Assembly (NCBI GenBank): GCA_963989245.1
Contig: OZ022342.1
Coordinates: 19,933,868-19,997,867 of the forward strand
DNA: 64,000 nt
Source: Nansenia antarctica
Lineage: Eukaryota > Chordata > Actinopteri > Argentiniformes > Microstomatidae
Direction: 5' to 3'
How positions within the stretch are numbered: position 1 is the first letter of the stretch; each line of letters starts with the position of its first letter. The translations under genes were made by a program, and so were the position numbers. Below are positions 32,838 through 45,139 of the stretch, piece after piece. Under the pieces are notes generated by a model. It was not told where the DNA came from and ran no database searches. It saw nothing but the letters and a program-made list of their open reading frames with translations.

Positions 32838-33655
32838 GCAGTATAGAAATATATATTTCTATGTGCTGGTAGCCAATCACTGAGGCGAGCTAGGGTATAA
32901 GAGGCACTCCTCCCCTTTGGCTCAGTCTCTGCGCTCTCACCTGATCCTTCAGCTTCCGGGGCGGTGGTGACGTCTTTGGCAGGTATGGCTGCTCGCTGTT
33001 TTTATTCATTCACAAGTAGAGTTGCTGTGGCGTTCATGCTAAACAAAGTATTTTGTACTGCAGAGTGACTGCGGGTTCCTGGCGCCTCTCGTTCGGTGCG
33101 AGTGCTCCGAGTCGTATGTTGCTCCGCAGGAGGCATTCTTCTCGAGGAGGCAGCATGAGGGGGTAACTCTTCAGGAGTTCTCCCTGGCTTTGATGGGTCT
33201 CGTAGCTGTAGCGGTGCCTCTTCCATCCTCCCTAGATGTGTCCGTTCGCTGCTAACTGGTTGTGTTGTTAGCCGGTCAAGCCTCCCCCGCTACAAGCAAG
33301 CAACTTCCTGCTCCACGACGCAGAGCACTGCCGCTCTGTCTCACCGCATCTCGCATTTTAGCTCTGTAATTTACTTATTTAGAAACACACTGTCACAGCA
33401 CACATCGTATATTAAAACATGGTCTGAAGTTTGAGTTTTATGTCTGGAATCTGCATTCCATGCACTTCGGTTGCTGTGACGTTGTTTGTTTGTTTTCATC
33501 GCCATGTCTTGTTGTAAATGCTGTGCTGTTTCTAATGAAGCATCTAAATAAAGTGTCTATATTTTTAAACCACGTCTCTGACCTACTGAGTGAAACGAAC
33601 CTGTGTGCCCTTGTTGAATTCCCTGGGTGAAACTCCCAGGGTGGTGTTGTCTGGC
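32838..33655. mobile_element. LTR-like insertion (possible solo LTR) in the L1 endonuclease
   Basis: About 0.8 kb of sequence without coding capacity separates two contiguous parts of the L1 endonuclease. It contains a TATA-like tataagaggcac near 32896 and a polyadenylation signal in taaataaagtg near 33548, the layout expected of a solo LTR. Both edges carry GTTG (a possible 4-bp duplication), but the usual TG...CA ends are not clear. Orientation would be plus by the order of these signals. Confidence 0.5.
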
Positions 33656-34062
33656 AACTTTATTATTTAGTTGAGTTGTCCCACCATAGCCCATCTTGCC
33701 ACATTGGCAAAGCTGGCATCATCCCAGTTGGGAGCGTATACATTTACTAAGAGTACCGATGTTTGGCAAAGGGTACCTGCCACAACAACATATCTGGCCT
33801 TTGTATCTACCTTGACCTCTGAAACCACAAGTATTTTATTAATTAAAATAGCTTTACCTCTCAACCTACTTTTGAGGCAGTATTGAGAAAGTATTGGTCT
33901 ACCCATTTATTATGTAGTCTAGCATGATCTGACAGTCGAAATTAGTCTCTGGTAAAAAAAAAAAAAGGTACAGCCGTTTTAAGTGTAGAAAAGCCTTAGA
34001 TCTTTTAACTGGACCGTTCAAATTCTGAAGCCTTTCAAATTCCACAATAGGAACCGAACATT
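33656..34062 (-). pseudogene. L1-like LINE ORF2: N-terminal endonuclease part
   Basis: The minus strand reads NLNGPVKRSKAFLHLKRLYL, which is the start of an L1-like ORF2. After shifts of frame it gives DHARLHNKWVDQYFLNTAS, RGKAILINKILVV, DTKARYVVVAGTL and VLLVNVYAPNWDDASFANV. The last is the conserved N(V/A)YAPN strand of APE-type endonucleases. The frame then stops at the LTR-like insertion. Together with the three segments further left, this is a nearly full-span but dead ORF2 on the minus strand. Confidence 0.75.
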
Positions 34063-34267
34063 AGAGTATTTATCCCTTTTGCCTAAATTGGTCATATTGT
34101 GAGTGTAGTAGGTAAGTAATCGTAAGCATCCTTACAGAGTGTAAAGCCTTTGTAAGGCCTATTTGCATTGAGCCTTGGAGAGCAAATGATTCATTGTGTA
34201 ACAAAGCAGATGACAAAACAAAATACATGGGGTAAAATAGATACAGAAAGAAAAGCCACGTTAATAA

Positions 34268-34440
34268 ATGAATGAATGATGAATGAATGGTCTTTATTGT
34301 CATTAATACAGTACAGGTACCATACAACGAAATTTAGGAGGGGGGGCTCCCCTGGTGCTAGGAAAAAAATACTAAAACAAGAAGCGAAAGAGCTGGTTTA
34401 CATAAATAAAGGCTATATACACTATCCACTGTACTATACT
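34268..34440. repeat. Dispersed repeat with (GAAT)n edge, second copy
   Basis: Same blocks and order as 25.95-26.20 kb: gtctttattgtcattaatac, agtacaggtaccatacaacg, ggggctcccctgg and gctggtttacataaataaag. Confidence 0.75.
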
Positions 34441-34949
34441 ATACAAATAAAACACTGTTGTACTCTATGCTATGCTATAAATATCCTAACATTTCCTATC
34501 TCTGAACCGTATGTACACGAGGGTTGTCATATTGCACATAGTATTATTGCACATTCATTTAAAGTGTCGCAGTTTGCAGGTTTGAAATGTTCACAGTTGT
34601 ATTTCAGTATTGCACTTGATTACTAATTAATAAAAAGAGAAAGCACACTAGAATAAAACCTCTGGTGAGTAGCCTTTTTTTGTAGACAGTCCCTCCCCAG
34701 TCCCTAAGTCTTCTTCCCCAAACCAAAAACCAGCGGGACAAAACATTCAAAATGTTCCCAATTAATGCAACTCTTATTCAACCATAAAGCACTAAGGGTG
34801 GCTCCCAGAATACCCCAAAAATAATAAAGAAACAGTGTCACGAATGTAAACTGAACATAGCCCATATCCAGTGTCGTTAAATCAGAGCTGCTGGGGTTCA
34901 GAGTACACATACATCCCTTTCAGTGAGCTATGGTCATTGTATGTGTGTA

Positions 34950-34983
34950 TGGATGTGTGTGTGTGTGTGTGCATGTGTGTGCA

Positions 34984-35034
<51 letters not shown>

Positions 35035-35035
35035 A
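34950..35035. repeat. (GT)n microsatellite
   Basis: Long GT run with occasional interruptions (gcatgtgt). Confidence 0.95.
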
Positions 35036-35270
35036 TATGCATGCTATGTGCTTGTGTGTGTGGACCGAGAGATGTCCATTGACAGCTCCCTCTGCTGTGT
35101 GAACGAGGCAGAGACGTCACTCCTCTCTTTCTGGCCAAACCCCGCCCCTTTAGCTATGTCACAGACTCTCTCAGCAAACCCCAGCTCCTGCTCTGGTGTT
35201 ATGTTAGTTCTAGGTAGCAGCCATATCATACAAGAGCTATCCGGCTATGAATGAAAAGTAATAAAGCTGT

Positions 35271-36525
35271 TTAACCCTTGTGTGATGTTCACCTTTTGGA
35301 CCCTTTCGTACTGTTCGGGTCCAGTTGACCCGGGACATCATTGGGGTTTTAAAAGCACTTGTCCTGACACGGTGCTCCTAGTCCCAAGGGTGACCCGTAC
35401 AAGGGGGTATACTCAGGGCGCAAGAAAGCCCCAAAATAGCCCATAATATTAAAGGGCGCCTCCTGTGGGCACAAACAGATACTGTACCCAATAATGCACA
35501 ATAGGTACTGTGTACACATTCAAAAGTGCATATATTTTGTTCTGGTGGATCTAGGGGGCTGCCCTTTGGGGAGGCTGGAGCAGAGGATGCTAGTAACAAC
35601 CCACAAAGTGTCAGACTCCTGGGAATAGGTGTACGACAGCATGATGAGTAGAAGCGTTTTTACGCACATGATGCCCCTAACTTTGAAAATGCAAAATCCA
35701 CTATAATAAAGACCTGGGTGTCATAAATCATACTCATCTAGGAACATTTTTAATGAAACAATGTTTTCATTGCTGTTTATTATTTTGAATTTATATTCTC
35801 AATTGAATTTCACATTTATCTAATTATAATCAAAGCTGTAAAGAAAATACAGGTGATGAACAAGAATAGAAATGAAAGAACCAAACTAAGATTGTTTTTG
35901 CCAATAGCTATGAAATACATCTCTCAAAAATGTCTGCAAATGCTGAATCACAAAACACGAACGGAATGTACACTGTTTTCACTGTCACTGTCGAAATACA
36001 GTATTATGTCAGAAAAATCCCAAATAATTCTGAAATACCACTGACTACAATTGTGTGTGCATGGGTATGCCTATCTACACAACACATGAAGCACAGAATG
36101 TGACAGTGCGTGTACCTCAAATGTACTTTTTGCAGTTGCTGCATACGTTCTGTACAGTGCAAGAAAATGTATTTTTTTTTACAATGTTGCACTTCAAAGG
36201 GTAAAAAGTGCGAGAGCAGACGGCTTCTTGGCACGGGAAAGCCAGGGCAGAGGTGTGCGAGTGAGTGAGTGTCAGTGTGAGTGTGTGTATGTTTCTGTGT
36301 GTCTCTGTGCATCCGGGCCTAAATGACCCGAACATCTTATGAAGGACATACATTTGTTGGGGTATTGTAGGATGTGTAAAAAAAAAAAAACATTTTACAT
36401 GTTTTTCATAGAAAATAAGCTAAGGCCATGGAGTTTCAGATTGATAAAATGTATTCTTGTACCATTTCTCTTTAAGTAAAAATGTAAAACGGGTCCGGTT
36501 GACCCGAACACCACACAAGGGTTAA
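35271..36525. mobile_element. piggyBac-type non-autonomous element flanked by TTAA
   Basis: The left end ttaacccttgtgtgatgttc and the right end ccacacaagggttaa form the inverted repeat CCCTTGTGTG(A/G)TG, each bordered by TTAA (35271-35274 and 36522-36525). TTAA targets with CCC/GGG ends are the hallmark of piggyBac elements. Inside each end a second matched block occurs (gggtccagttgacccg, gggtccggttgacccg), again in opposite orientation. No transposase is present in 1.25 kb. Confidence 0.85.
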
Positions 36526-36863
36526 ACTGTAAACGTCAATACCATTAAGCATACGCACATACATTCAATCAAAGAAGGAAGTAGATCTGTAATACAGCGC
36601 TCTGTAATGTCAATTCAAACACATACGTACCAATACACATATATTAGTCATAGGAGAAAGTACACCCGAAATACAGCACTACAGTGTCTACCTCCTTTCT
36701 CATGGTAACCGGAAGCCGGCATTTATATTTTTGTTTACTGTAATTAGATAATTGCTCCAGTTTTTGTAATTGAAAGTTATTGTTCATAATTAAAACATTC
36801 CCAGCAAGCACAAAGACGTCATAAAGATGTTGTGATGACGCCTTTCAGAGACGTCCAGGACCA

Positions 36864-37031
36864 GGCCAGATCACATGTCGATTTGGTGATTTTTATGACG
36901 TCTTTTCCAGGATGTTATCTCAATGATTTTGACCCGAATACAACCAGCTGTTTTAGGTCACCAAAAGGTTGTTGAGATGACATCCTGGTAAAGACGTCAT
37001 AAAAATCGACAAATCGACATGTGATCTGGCC
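36864..37031. repeat. 168-bp hairpin MITE with GACGTC motifs
   Basis: The arm ggccagatcacatgtcgatt with tttttatgacgtctttt and ccaggatgttatctcaa is repeated in reverse by ttgagatgacatcctgg, aaagacgtcataaaaat and cgacatgtgatctggcc. The arms are about 65 bases with few mismatches. Further GACGTC-like blocks lie just upstream (36820-36855). Confidence 0.85.
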
Positions 37032-37139
37032 TACGATGCACATCATCATCATAATCTTCATCATTATCATCATTGTGAGATTATAATAACTATCATCAAA
37101 GGAAGACATTTACCTATAGTCATTTCTTCATTATTACTC

Positions 37140-37270
37140 ATTGCTTTATTACTACCTTATTATATTGTATTGTTGATTTATTGACCATTGTTGTACAAGG
37201 AGCTAGACTAATAAAGCATTTCACTATATCACTTACGGCTGTATGATAAATACAATTTGATTTGATTTTA
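37140..37270 (+). repeat. Retroposon 3' tail
   Basis: The end aataaagcatttcacta, then tgataaatacaatttgattt plus gatttt, matches the common fish retroposon tail with a GATTT short repeat. The body upstream is too decayed to identify. Confidence 0.5.
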
Positions 37271-39575
37271 ATTTATTTTGATGCCTTGAAATATGCAACA
37301 GAACTAAGTTAAGATATTGTCGTTACATTTGTTGTCATGTGTATACTGTACCAGTAGGCATAATAGAGTGGCTCAGAGAGCGTTGGAAACACAAAAGTAA
37401 ATCAACAATGGGGAAAACTGTCTGTTTTCTAGCATAAAAAAGATTACTTGAACTGTGTGTACCACCTCTTACAGTAAGCAGAGCAAAGGGTTTAAGCCAT
37501 TTCATCCATGAGGAAAATGTTCTCCCCATGAATTTATTTATACTGTGGCTATATGCCATTTTCAGGAGTCCCCACAGTACTGTCCGCTCTGGCTGCCCCC
37601 CTTCACTCCCACCCCCTTCCCCTGGAGGAAGCTCCTTGCACTGGTGAGCATGTAGAGCTGGTCTCAGAGCACTCTGCCTTTCGCCCAGGGAGGGACACCC
37701 TCAGAAAACACCTACATGGAAATGCAATTAAAATCTCCTTCCTCTGAATAGAGAGAGCAGCCTGTTTTTGGGACAGGGGCAGGAAATGGAGTGTGAGGGA
37801 GACATGGGGCTGGATGGCCTGGGGAATAGGGACTGAGGAAGGGAGCGCGGTAGACTCCCACGCACCCCTAGCTCAAATCAACACACACTCTCCACCTAAC
37901 CACATTCCATCACACACTTAGCATTCCGCGTCACACTAACATGCACATGTGCATCTTCTCTACAATATCAGCACACACACTTTACACACATATTGCACCG
38001 AGCCTATCATACGATAAACATTTAGCAGCACTAAAATCATTTAAGTTACATAGATGACAGAATAGGCTTAAAGGCACCATAGATATAGTACATGCATACT
38101 GTATATGTTTCTCCATCCTCTGTACTTACTTTATAACTCACACAGCTCTAATTACAATACATTGCGTTTCATTGCTTATTACCGCAACCAGTGTTCACTC
38201 CTAGTATCTGCATTGCATCACCTACATATCCTACGTTTTACAGTAGGCTACCTCAAGCACTCTGACCCACCTTAAGTTAAAGTTTCCAGCCTCTGAAATT
38301 GCCATGGCAGTCGTCGTCACTGTAATTGCTCAAAATGCTAATTGGACTGTGGACTGCAATCCACGGAAATGCATTGGGGATTTCCACAAGTCTGAAGTCT
38401 AAAATAACAAGCAAAAAAAGCTTTTAAATTCCAATTGCCACAAGACATCTGGATGGCCTTGCCCTGAATGCATTTTCATAATTAATACAAAGTCTGGAAG
38501 AAGGTGCCTTTTCTGATTGAAAGGTCCTTATGCATTCCCTTGGCTAAATATGCAATAGAAAATGTAAACTTGGCATGCAAGGAAGATGACATTTGAAACA
38601 GAGCATGCAATATTCATTTAAATTCAAAGTAAGGGCCTAACACAATTTCTCTGCAAAGCCTAGCAGAATATGAAGGACCAATGCCCTTTGGAAATACTTT
38701 GCTTTTTGTATGCTTATGGCACTTCATATTCAACCCCAACATGAAGTTGGCCCTCCTCTGAGGATTGACCTCATATTGCAGTCCAACATATTGTGAAGCA
38801 TGATAATGACCTCCAAAATGTCATATCTGACATGGATTTACCTGATTGGTGTACACCCAGATGGTTCAGACCATTTATCCACCTTCATATTACACAGCAT
38901 AATATTACAGACTTAGAGAATCGCTTTGCTACAATTCCATTTAAGCGGTAGGGATTAAAGCTCTGAAGTGATTCGAATTTGAATCACATTATCTCAAACA
39001 TGACTTTGACCTATCCATAGGTCACACTGTGTTAGGAAGAAACCGACGGGTTTTTTGGCATCTGGCAAGTGATGCAACTGTAGTAACTTAAGTTCTAGCC
39101 GATGTGACGCAGCTATGCAAACATGGGGCAGGGAAAGCAGATGCTGAGGCCATTAGGAAAGGGCATGTGGAGCTGCCACTGCTCTGTTTGGGAAAGTGTG
39201 TCAATATGGGCCTGGTGGCTGCACTGGTCACTGGCTGTGTAACTGAGAAGCTGAGCTGATGGAGACTGGGCCTGTCCATTTAGACACCATCTGCTCCACT
39301 GAGCAGTGCTGCTGGCAGGTTCATCTGCTGGAGGGAGACCCGAAGATCAGACAGAAAGGTTTCAATCCCTATACTCTGTAAAGGGCTGATTGAACCACTT
39401 ACTGTACGACTGATCTGATAAGCTTGGCCGAATGATTCTGTGTCAGAGAATAGACCTGTGAAGGCCTCGATGGCCTCTGCTTTGTGGGTGTATAGCCTAC
39501 TCAATGGCCCAGAAGCCAGGGCTGTTTACCAGTTTAGTCGGATGAAGTTAGACTGGACTATATGGGGCGGTTTCA
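37271..39575. other. Unannotated sequence
   Basis: No gene, RNA or clear repeat is seen. The open frames here are short, on both strands and without recognisable domains. Confidence 0.5.
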
Positions 39576-39579
39576 CGTA

Positions 39580-39672
39580 CCTTGATTAAGCCTAGTCCTA
39601 GACTAAATTACACTTTCAATGGGGATTTCTCCATTGAAAGTTAATTTAATGTAGGACTAGGCTTAATCAAGG
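39580..39672. repeat. 93-bp hairpin MITE
   Basis: The arm ccttgattaagcctagtcct plus agactaaatta is repeated in reverse (taatttaatgtaggacta then ggcttaatcaagg). The centre, actttcaatgggga and tctccattgaaagt, is itself an inverted repeat, so almost the whole unit can fold into one stem. Confidence 0.9.
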
Positions 39673-39689
39673 TCTAGGACGTGTATTGT

Positions 39690-42600
39690 ATGTGTACTGT
39701 GTGGAACTTGATATGGCAGTGGAGACAAGACATGTTGAGATTTTGTATGAGATACACTCGATTCAATGCATGTCACCCAGAGGTGTAGAGTGGAGCAATT
39801 TTTCCAGCATGTCCAGCAATCCTACAATCCATAAAATCAAATGCACCTCTGAAAGCACTATGTGGAAAACTGCTTTCTGCAAATAGGCTGATGAAACGCC
39901 TGAAATTTCTCATGAAATGAATGTGAGTGCTTGTGTGCGTGCAGTATTATGCATCTGTGTGTGACTATTACTGACAGACAAAAAGAAAAGGAAATGGAAG
40001 CATATTAAGTGCTGGCATTAATGTGTTGATTTTGGACAGTTGAATTCAGGGACTGTAAAGTTGTGCGACTGTATGAAACATTTATTTCCCCTAATTCCTC
40101 CTGCAGAAACCTTTGAGTGGTAATAACGTGTTTCCTTCCACTTGGCTGTGCCGGACAAGCGACGGGAAGACTGCAGGCCATAATTATCCTGTTTGTTCAG
40201 AGGGCCAACCCATTTTATTATTTAGATCTCCATATCTAGTGAACGCGCTGAGAGGCGAGTCTTCCTCCAATTTTCTTGTCATGTTGTGTTTGTCAGTGCT
40301 AATGCTGCGCCTAGTAATTTGTTGATGTTTTGTTTTCTCTTTCTTCAACAAGAATGAGAGAATGGAAGGTTTCCCTTGAGAGCAGTGAGTGGCATCATGG
40401 TGTAAACATTTTAAGTTGTACATAGCCTGATCCAGGCATCAGGACTTGTGGTGAAGGGGGTGCAAAACAACATAGTGTTGTAGACTCTGTGGTGTTGTGG
40501 GGGATCAAACCTTGCACCCATATAGAACTGACAGGCTTTTTTTTAACAGAGGCCCTATGTTGGTGACGTCATTTCCCTCCTGATATCACCAACACAGTCC
40601 TTTCTCTGTGATATCCCCACAGCGTAATTCCATTGTAAACCCTTTCACACACCCCTCTGATATACTCTCTGATAGTATACTGATATACTATCATCAACAG
40701 CATTTCAGAATCTTTACACCTACAGTACTGTATGCAACACATCTATGTACTGTATTTCTTGTCTAAGTCCAGTATAGATGTACTGCATCTTCCCGACTTA
40801 TAAATCTCTCCATTAGAATAATTTGCCATGGTCTTGGTCAGTTGTGTCTCTCTCCAAAATGGTAACTCCTGGGTCATTCCATGAATTAGAATTAAGTTTT
40901 AGGCTAAGATCAGCCATTCAGTTTAATATAATTCATATTGTTTTCTATCATTCATTTAGCCAACGGGTTTGACATGTTTAGCTCGACAATGTCAATCAAA
41001 CACTACTATACACTTTCTATCTTTTCCCCTGGCGTTCAGAACACCTAAATGATGTCACTACCCATGAACCAAGTGACTTCAAGAATGTACCATTATTTTA
41101 CAGGGGTAGATATGTTAGAGTAGCAGGTGAAAACTAGTTTAGGGGACTCAACTGAATTGTGTCGTTTTATTTCATTATCGTACATTATACAACAGGTTGA
41201 TCAAATCAAACACTGACTGATTGGCCGGGAAGGCGTTCGAAGCCGTGATTTAATGCATGACAATGTCATTGTTATTCATGTGCCGCAGTAGAGTTGAGAT
41301 CAATATTTCTAAACGCAGGGCAGAAACCACCACATTTATAACTTAATACATACTTAAATAATTATTATCTTGTCATTATCTTGTCATGTCCTGATTTGTT
41401 GTGTAACTGTTGTATAAAAGCATAATGCCCTCAAGGCCATGATTTATCTCCAACATTATCAGCAAGAATGCATTTCCCGAAATAAATGATATCTTTGTTC
41501 ATCTGATTTCACTTTCTGAAAGAGGACACTTCCATTCATTTCCCGAAATAAATTATATCTTTATTCATCTGATTTAATTTTCTGAAAGAGGACACTTCAA
41601 TTCATTTGTTAAGGCTTTTTCACTCAGTATTGGTACACAATTTACACTGAGAATGTCAGCAATAAGTCCTCTATTTGAATGGCCCTTTGATAAGATAAGA
41701 TAGATAAGATGTTTATTTGTCACTCCGGTTATACATAAGTACAATCGTGTGACATACTTTCACTAGGGGGGCTCCATTGAGGGTACTTCTAAAAATACAT
41801 ATAGAATATAATAACAAAATATGAGGCAAAAAGAAAAGATACAATTATCTAATTATATACATATAAGGCAAGCAAAATATACATTCAGCAGAATTTTGCG
41901 TAATACCCTTGTGTTGCATACAATATAGTATGAATACAATGCTTATGGAAGTTATAGTTCTGTTCTTCAATTATTTCTTATGTTAATTATCCCCAAAATA
42001 ATACTACAACTGCTTAATACAGTATACCTTAAAGAAATATGAGCTACCTGTAGCATGCTGAATATAAACAGATATTAATATTATTGGTGAGAAAAAGTAT
42101 GCATTACCAATACTGCTGCTCCTATCTGTGGTTGTTGCTAGGGAACTATACAAGTGAATTTAATAAGGGTAATGCCAGCTCACTCCTCCCTTCCTTCGTA
42201 TTATCTCCCGGTTTCTCTCACACATAAACACATTAATATTTCTACATATCAGACCAAGGACAAGAAGAACCTAGAGTGAGTGACGTGTAAACAAGTTAAC
42301 AATAGGGGTTCACCAAGTTAGCACTCTGTCTTGTATGGTAATAGGGATCGTAATAGGGAGGTCATTTACACCTTTGATTTGGAGATAATTTCAATGTTAA
42401 CTTGTTAAGTACCCTTTGTTTAGACATCATTTTGTTTTTCTTGTCTCTAAATATTAAGACAATCTCTGACCGCCTAAAAAGCAGGGTGAATAATAAGGTA
42501 GACACTACTTTACACATGTCCATATCCGATTAATCTGTAGATTCATAGGAAGAACTAATAGAAAACAATTCATCAACTACATTATTTAATCGATTGACAA

Positions 42601-44700
42601 CCCATATTATAATACCCCCAGTGTCACCTGTTACAGTTATCAATAGAGGTCATTTGTTGTGCAAGGTAACTACATCTCAATGTGTTGTGGATAGTATTAT
42701 GTTCTGTATCACCATAGAATACATGAATGCAGAGGCTGTACCACCACTACAGCATTTCTATCAAGTGTTCCAGATGTTATCAATCTTTTTGGGTGAGAGA
42801 TAAAACAACCAAAACAATGATTTACACGTTGCCGTGACACCTTACAAGATTCAAGTGAGTACCTTATGTTTGTTGGTTTTTGCTAGGGTCAGGGTGTCAG
42901 GGTCTCAGTCACTCAGCCACTGCTGTTTCTTATTAATCTTCCTTTCTCTTGTAGTGTATGACTTAAGTTTGATTAAATAAATTATCCCTTTCAGCTCAAT
43001 GTGTTGTACTTTGTCCTGTTCTATGAGCTTGAACGCACAGCCTATGGTGCTACTTCCTATGAAGATATAGTAGGTTACTTGGCAGCCAGCCAGAGACTAG
43101 AACGCTAGCACAGCGAAGGCTGACATCTAGTGACTGCTTCCATCTATTACCCTAAAAGAAAAAGGGTGTATGAACAAGCCTAATTATGAACATGTATTGT
43201 AAAAAAGTGATCATGTCTTGTACACTGCATCTGCTTTATAGTGATGTTGTAGGACAGAAATCTACTGGGATTCAAATGAGAGGAATTTGGCCAAAATGTA
43301 ATGTCAAGAGAACATTGCTAGTTATTAAGACAGCAGGTTGAGGAAAAGGAGAACTGTCTGTGTGCATGTGTGTGTATTTGTTGGTGTGTTGGTGTGTTGG
43401 TGTGGGGAAGCCTCATGTCTGGTTTAAATATCACAAAGCCTGCCATTATCACAAAGCCTGCCATTGAAATAAAGACCTTTCTGATTCTTGACGTGGTGGC
43501 TTTGAAAATGTCATAATCCAACTGCTTCGGGAAATTAGAACAACAAGGGAAAGGTCTTGTCGGTCGATGTTTGCATCTGTTGTTTGAGAAACCAGTCATT
43601 TACTATTTGACTATCTTACTAACTATTGGCTACAGGATGTTTTTAACAGGACTTATTTTGCATATGTGATGAAACCCCACTTAAAACAGAAATACCATTC
43701 AAGATTTCATCAACACGATCCTAGATCTGTATGCATATTCATCCCACTACTGATACCTCAACCTCACTACAACAAAGCAAAGAGATTATGTGTAGATGCA
43801 TTACAGCCATGCTGGATTGATAGGAGAGTCCCAGAGAGCATGTCTCCAGCAGTGGGTCTCTCCGTGGGTCTCTCTGTGGCGCTGTGCAGTTCTCTGACAT
43901 TTCCCTCCCCGTTTGTTCTGTCTCCCGTCCTGGTGTGAGGAGTTGTCGCGCTGACCCTGGCGCCCAAGGCTCTCAGTGAAATGTCACGCTCCCTGGGGTC
44001 TAGCCAAGCATGAGACAGTGTGATGACAACGGTGCAGCCCTGGAGAGGGGACCAGGCTTAATAGGGTGTTCTATAGTCCACATACTGTATGGGGTGTTAT
44101 ATCTGACCCAACCCTTGTCCAGCACACTAACACAATAATTAGCTGCCCCAATATTTATTTAAAACCAAGAAGCATGACTTTACATCCAGTGCAGTTGTAT
44201 CACATTCAGTAATTATGACAAAGAATAACAACCCAGAGTTGTTATCATCTTGATACTGTCATACTGTCAAATTAATTACTGACATGCTTGTTGAAGGCAA
44301 TGTTTCCCAATTGGGTCACTAGAGGGTGATATCAAACCAAGGCCATGTCAGGAAGTACTTTCAATTTGTTTAGTACAGTATGTACAGTACCTGTACGGGT
44401 GAAACAAATCTAAATAATAATGATAGTATGCTGGAAATGGTTTAAAGGCCAAATCGCATCACAAACCTATATTTGACCTATACATACTGTATACAAGGAT
44501 TCTAGCCAAGGCCGACGGTAGCTATGGGCAGCCCACCCAAACGTGCGTCTTGCCCACCCAAGTTAAGATTGTTGTTGTTATTGTTGTTCAGCTAATGGAA
44601 AAAAAGATATACCAGTACCGTTTCTAACTTCTGATTGGGTGGGCAGCCTACCACCCGTCTCCAAAGTTGCCCACTGCCCACCCCCTCTTGCTCGTAGTGT
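39690..44700. other. Intergenic sequence with a few repeats
   Basis: No gene is recognised over 5 kb. Visible repeats are a 67/68-bp tandem duplication at 41470-41607 and a retroposon-type edge at 41690-41800 (agataagatgtttatttgtc, then aggggggctcc). The region 44510-44690 has GTGGGC/GCCCAC motifs in both orientations (tgcccacccaa, gggtgggcagc), perhaps a decayed TIR element. Confidence 0.5.
41470..41607. repeat. 67/68-bp tandem duplication
   Basis: catttcccgaaataaat followed by atatcttt and catctgattt, then ctgaaagaggacacttc, occurs twice head to tail with a few substitutions. Confidence 0.9.
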
Positions 44701-44784
44701 TCAGGCACAAACACACAGAGCTCTGAAGCAGACCCGTCTGCTGCAGTGTTTCTTGGAACATGCTGAGGGGGAGTGTTGCTATTA

Positions 44785-44900
44785 AGGATGTATTTGAATA
44801 TGAGTTATTTGGGAAAGTACAAATAATGCGATGGAAACAGATACAGATTTTACCTGAAGTTGCTCGTTATTATTCTGAAAAAAAGCCATGATTGACATGT
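44785..44900. mobile_element. Fragment of the TAGGG-end hAT family
   Basis: The blocks aaacagatacagatt, cctgaagttgctcg and ttattattctgaa match the left interior of the element at 30886-32593. It lies directly upstream of a hAT transposase remnant. Confidence 0.55.
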
Positions 44901-45139
44901 CTTTGCGTCAGCCATTACATTTCTTCAAATCGATTCATATCATTGTGGATGGCCACAAGATAAAAATGCCCATTCTGTTTGCAACAAAGGACTTTGATTT
45001 CACTAACGTGTTGTTTAATTTACTACACATTATTGAAAAGTGATCGCTTCTGTAGTCACCCCAACCGAGTTAATGCAAAGCAGGCAGCGGGCTGAAAGCT
45101 CTCAACTTCTTTGTTATAACCACCAGTTACACTTAGTAA

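Noticed and set aside
34871..35254. 127-codon frame rich in Cys and Val
   Set aside because: Driven by the GT microsatellite; no recognised domain.
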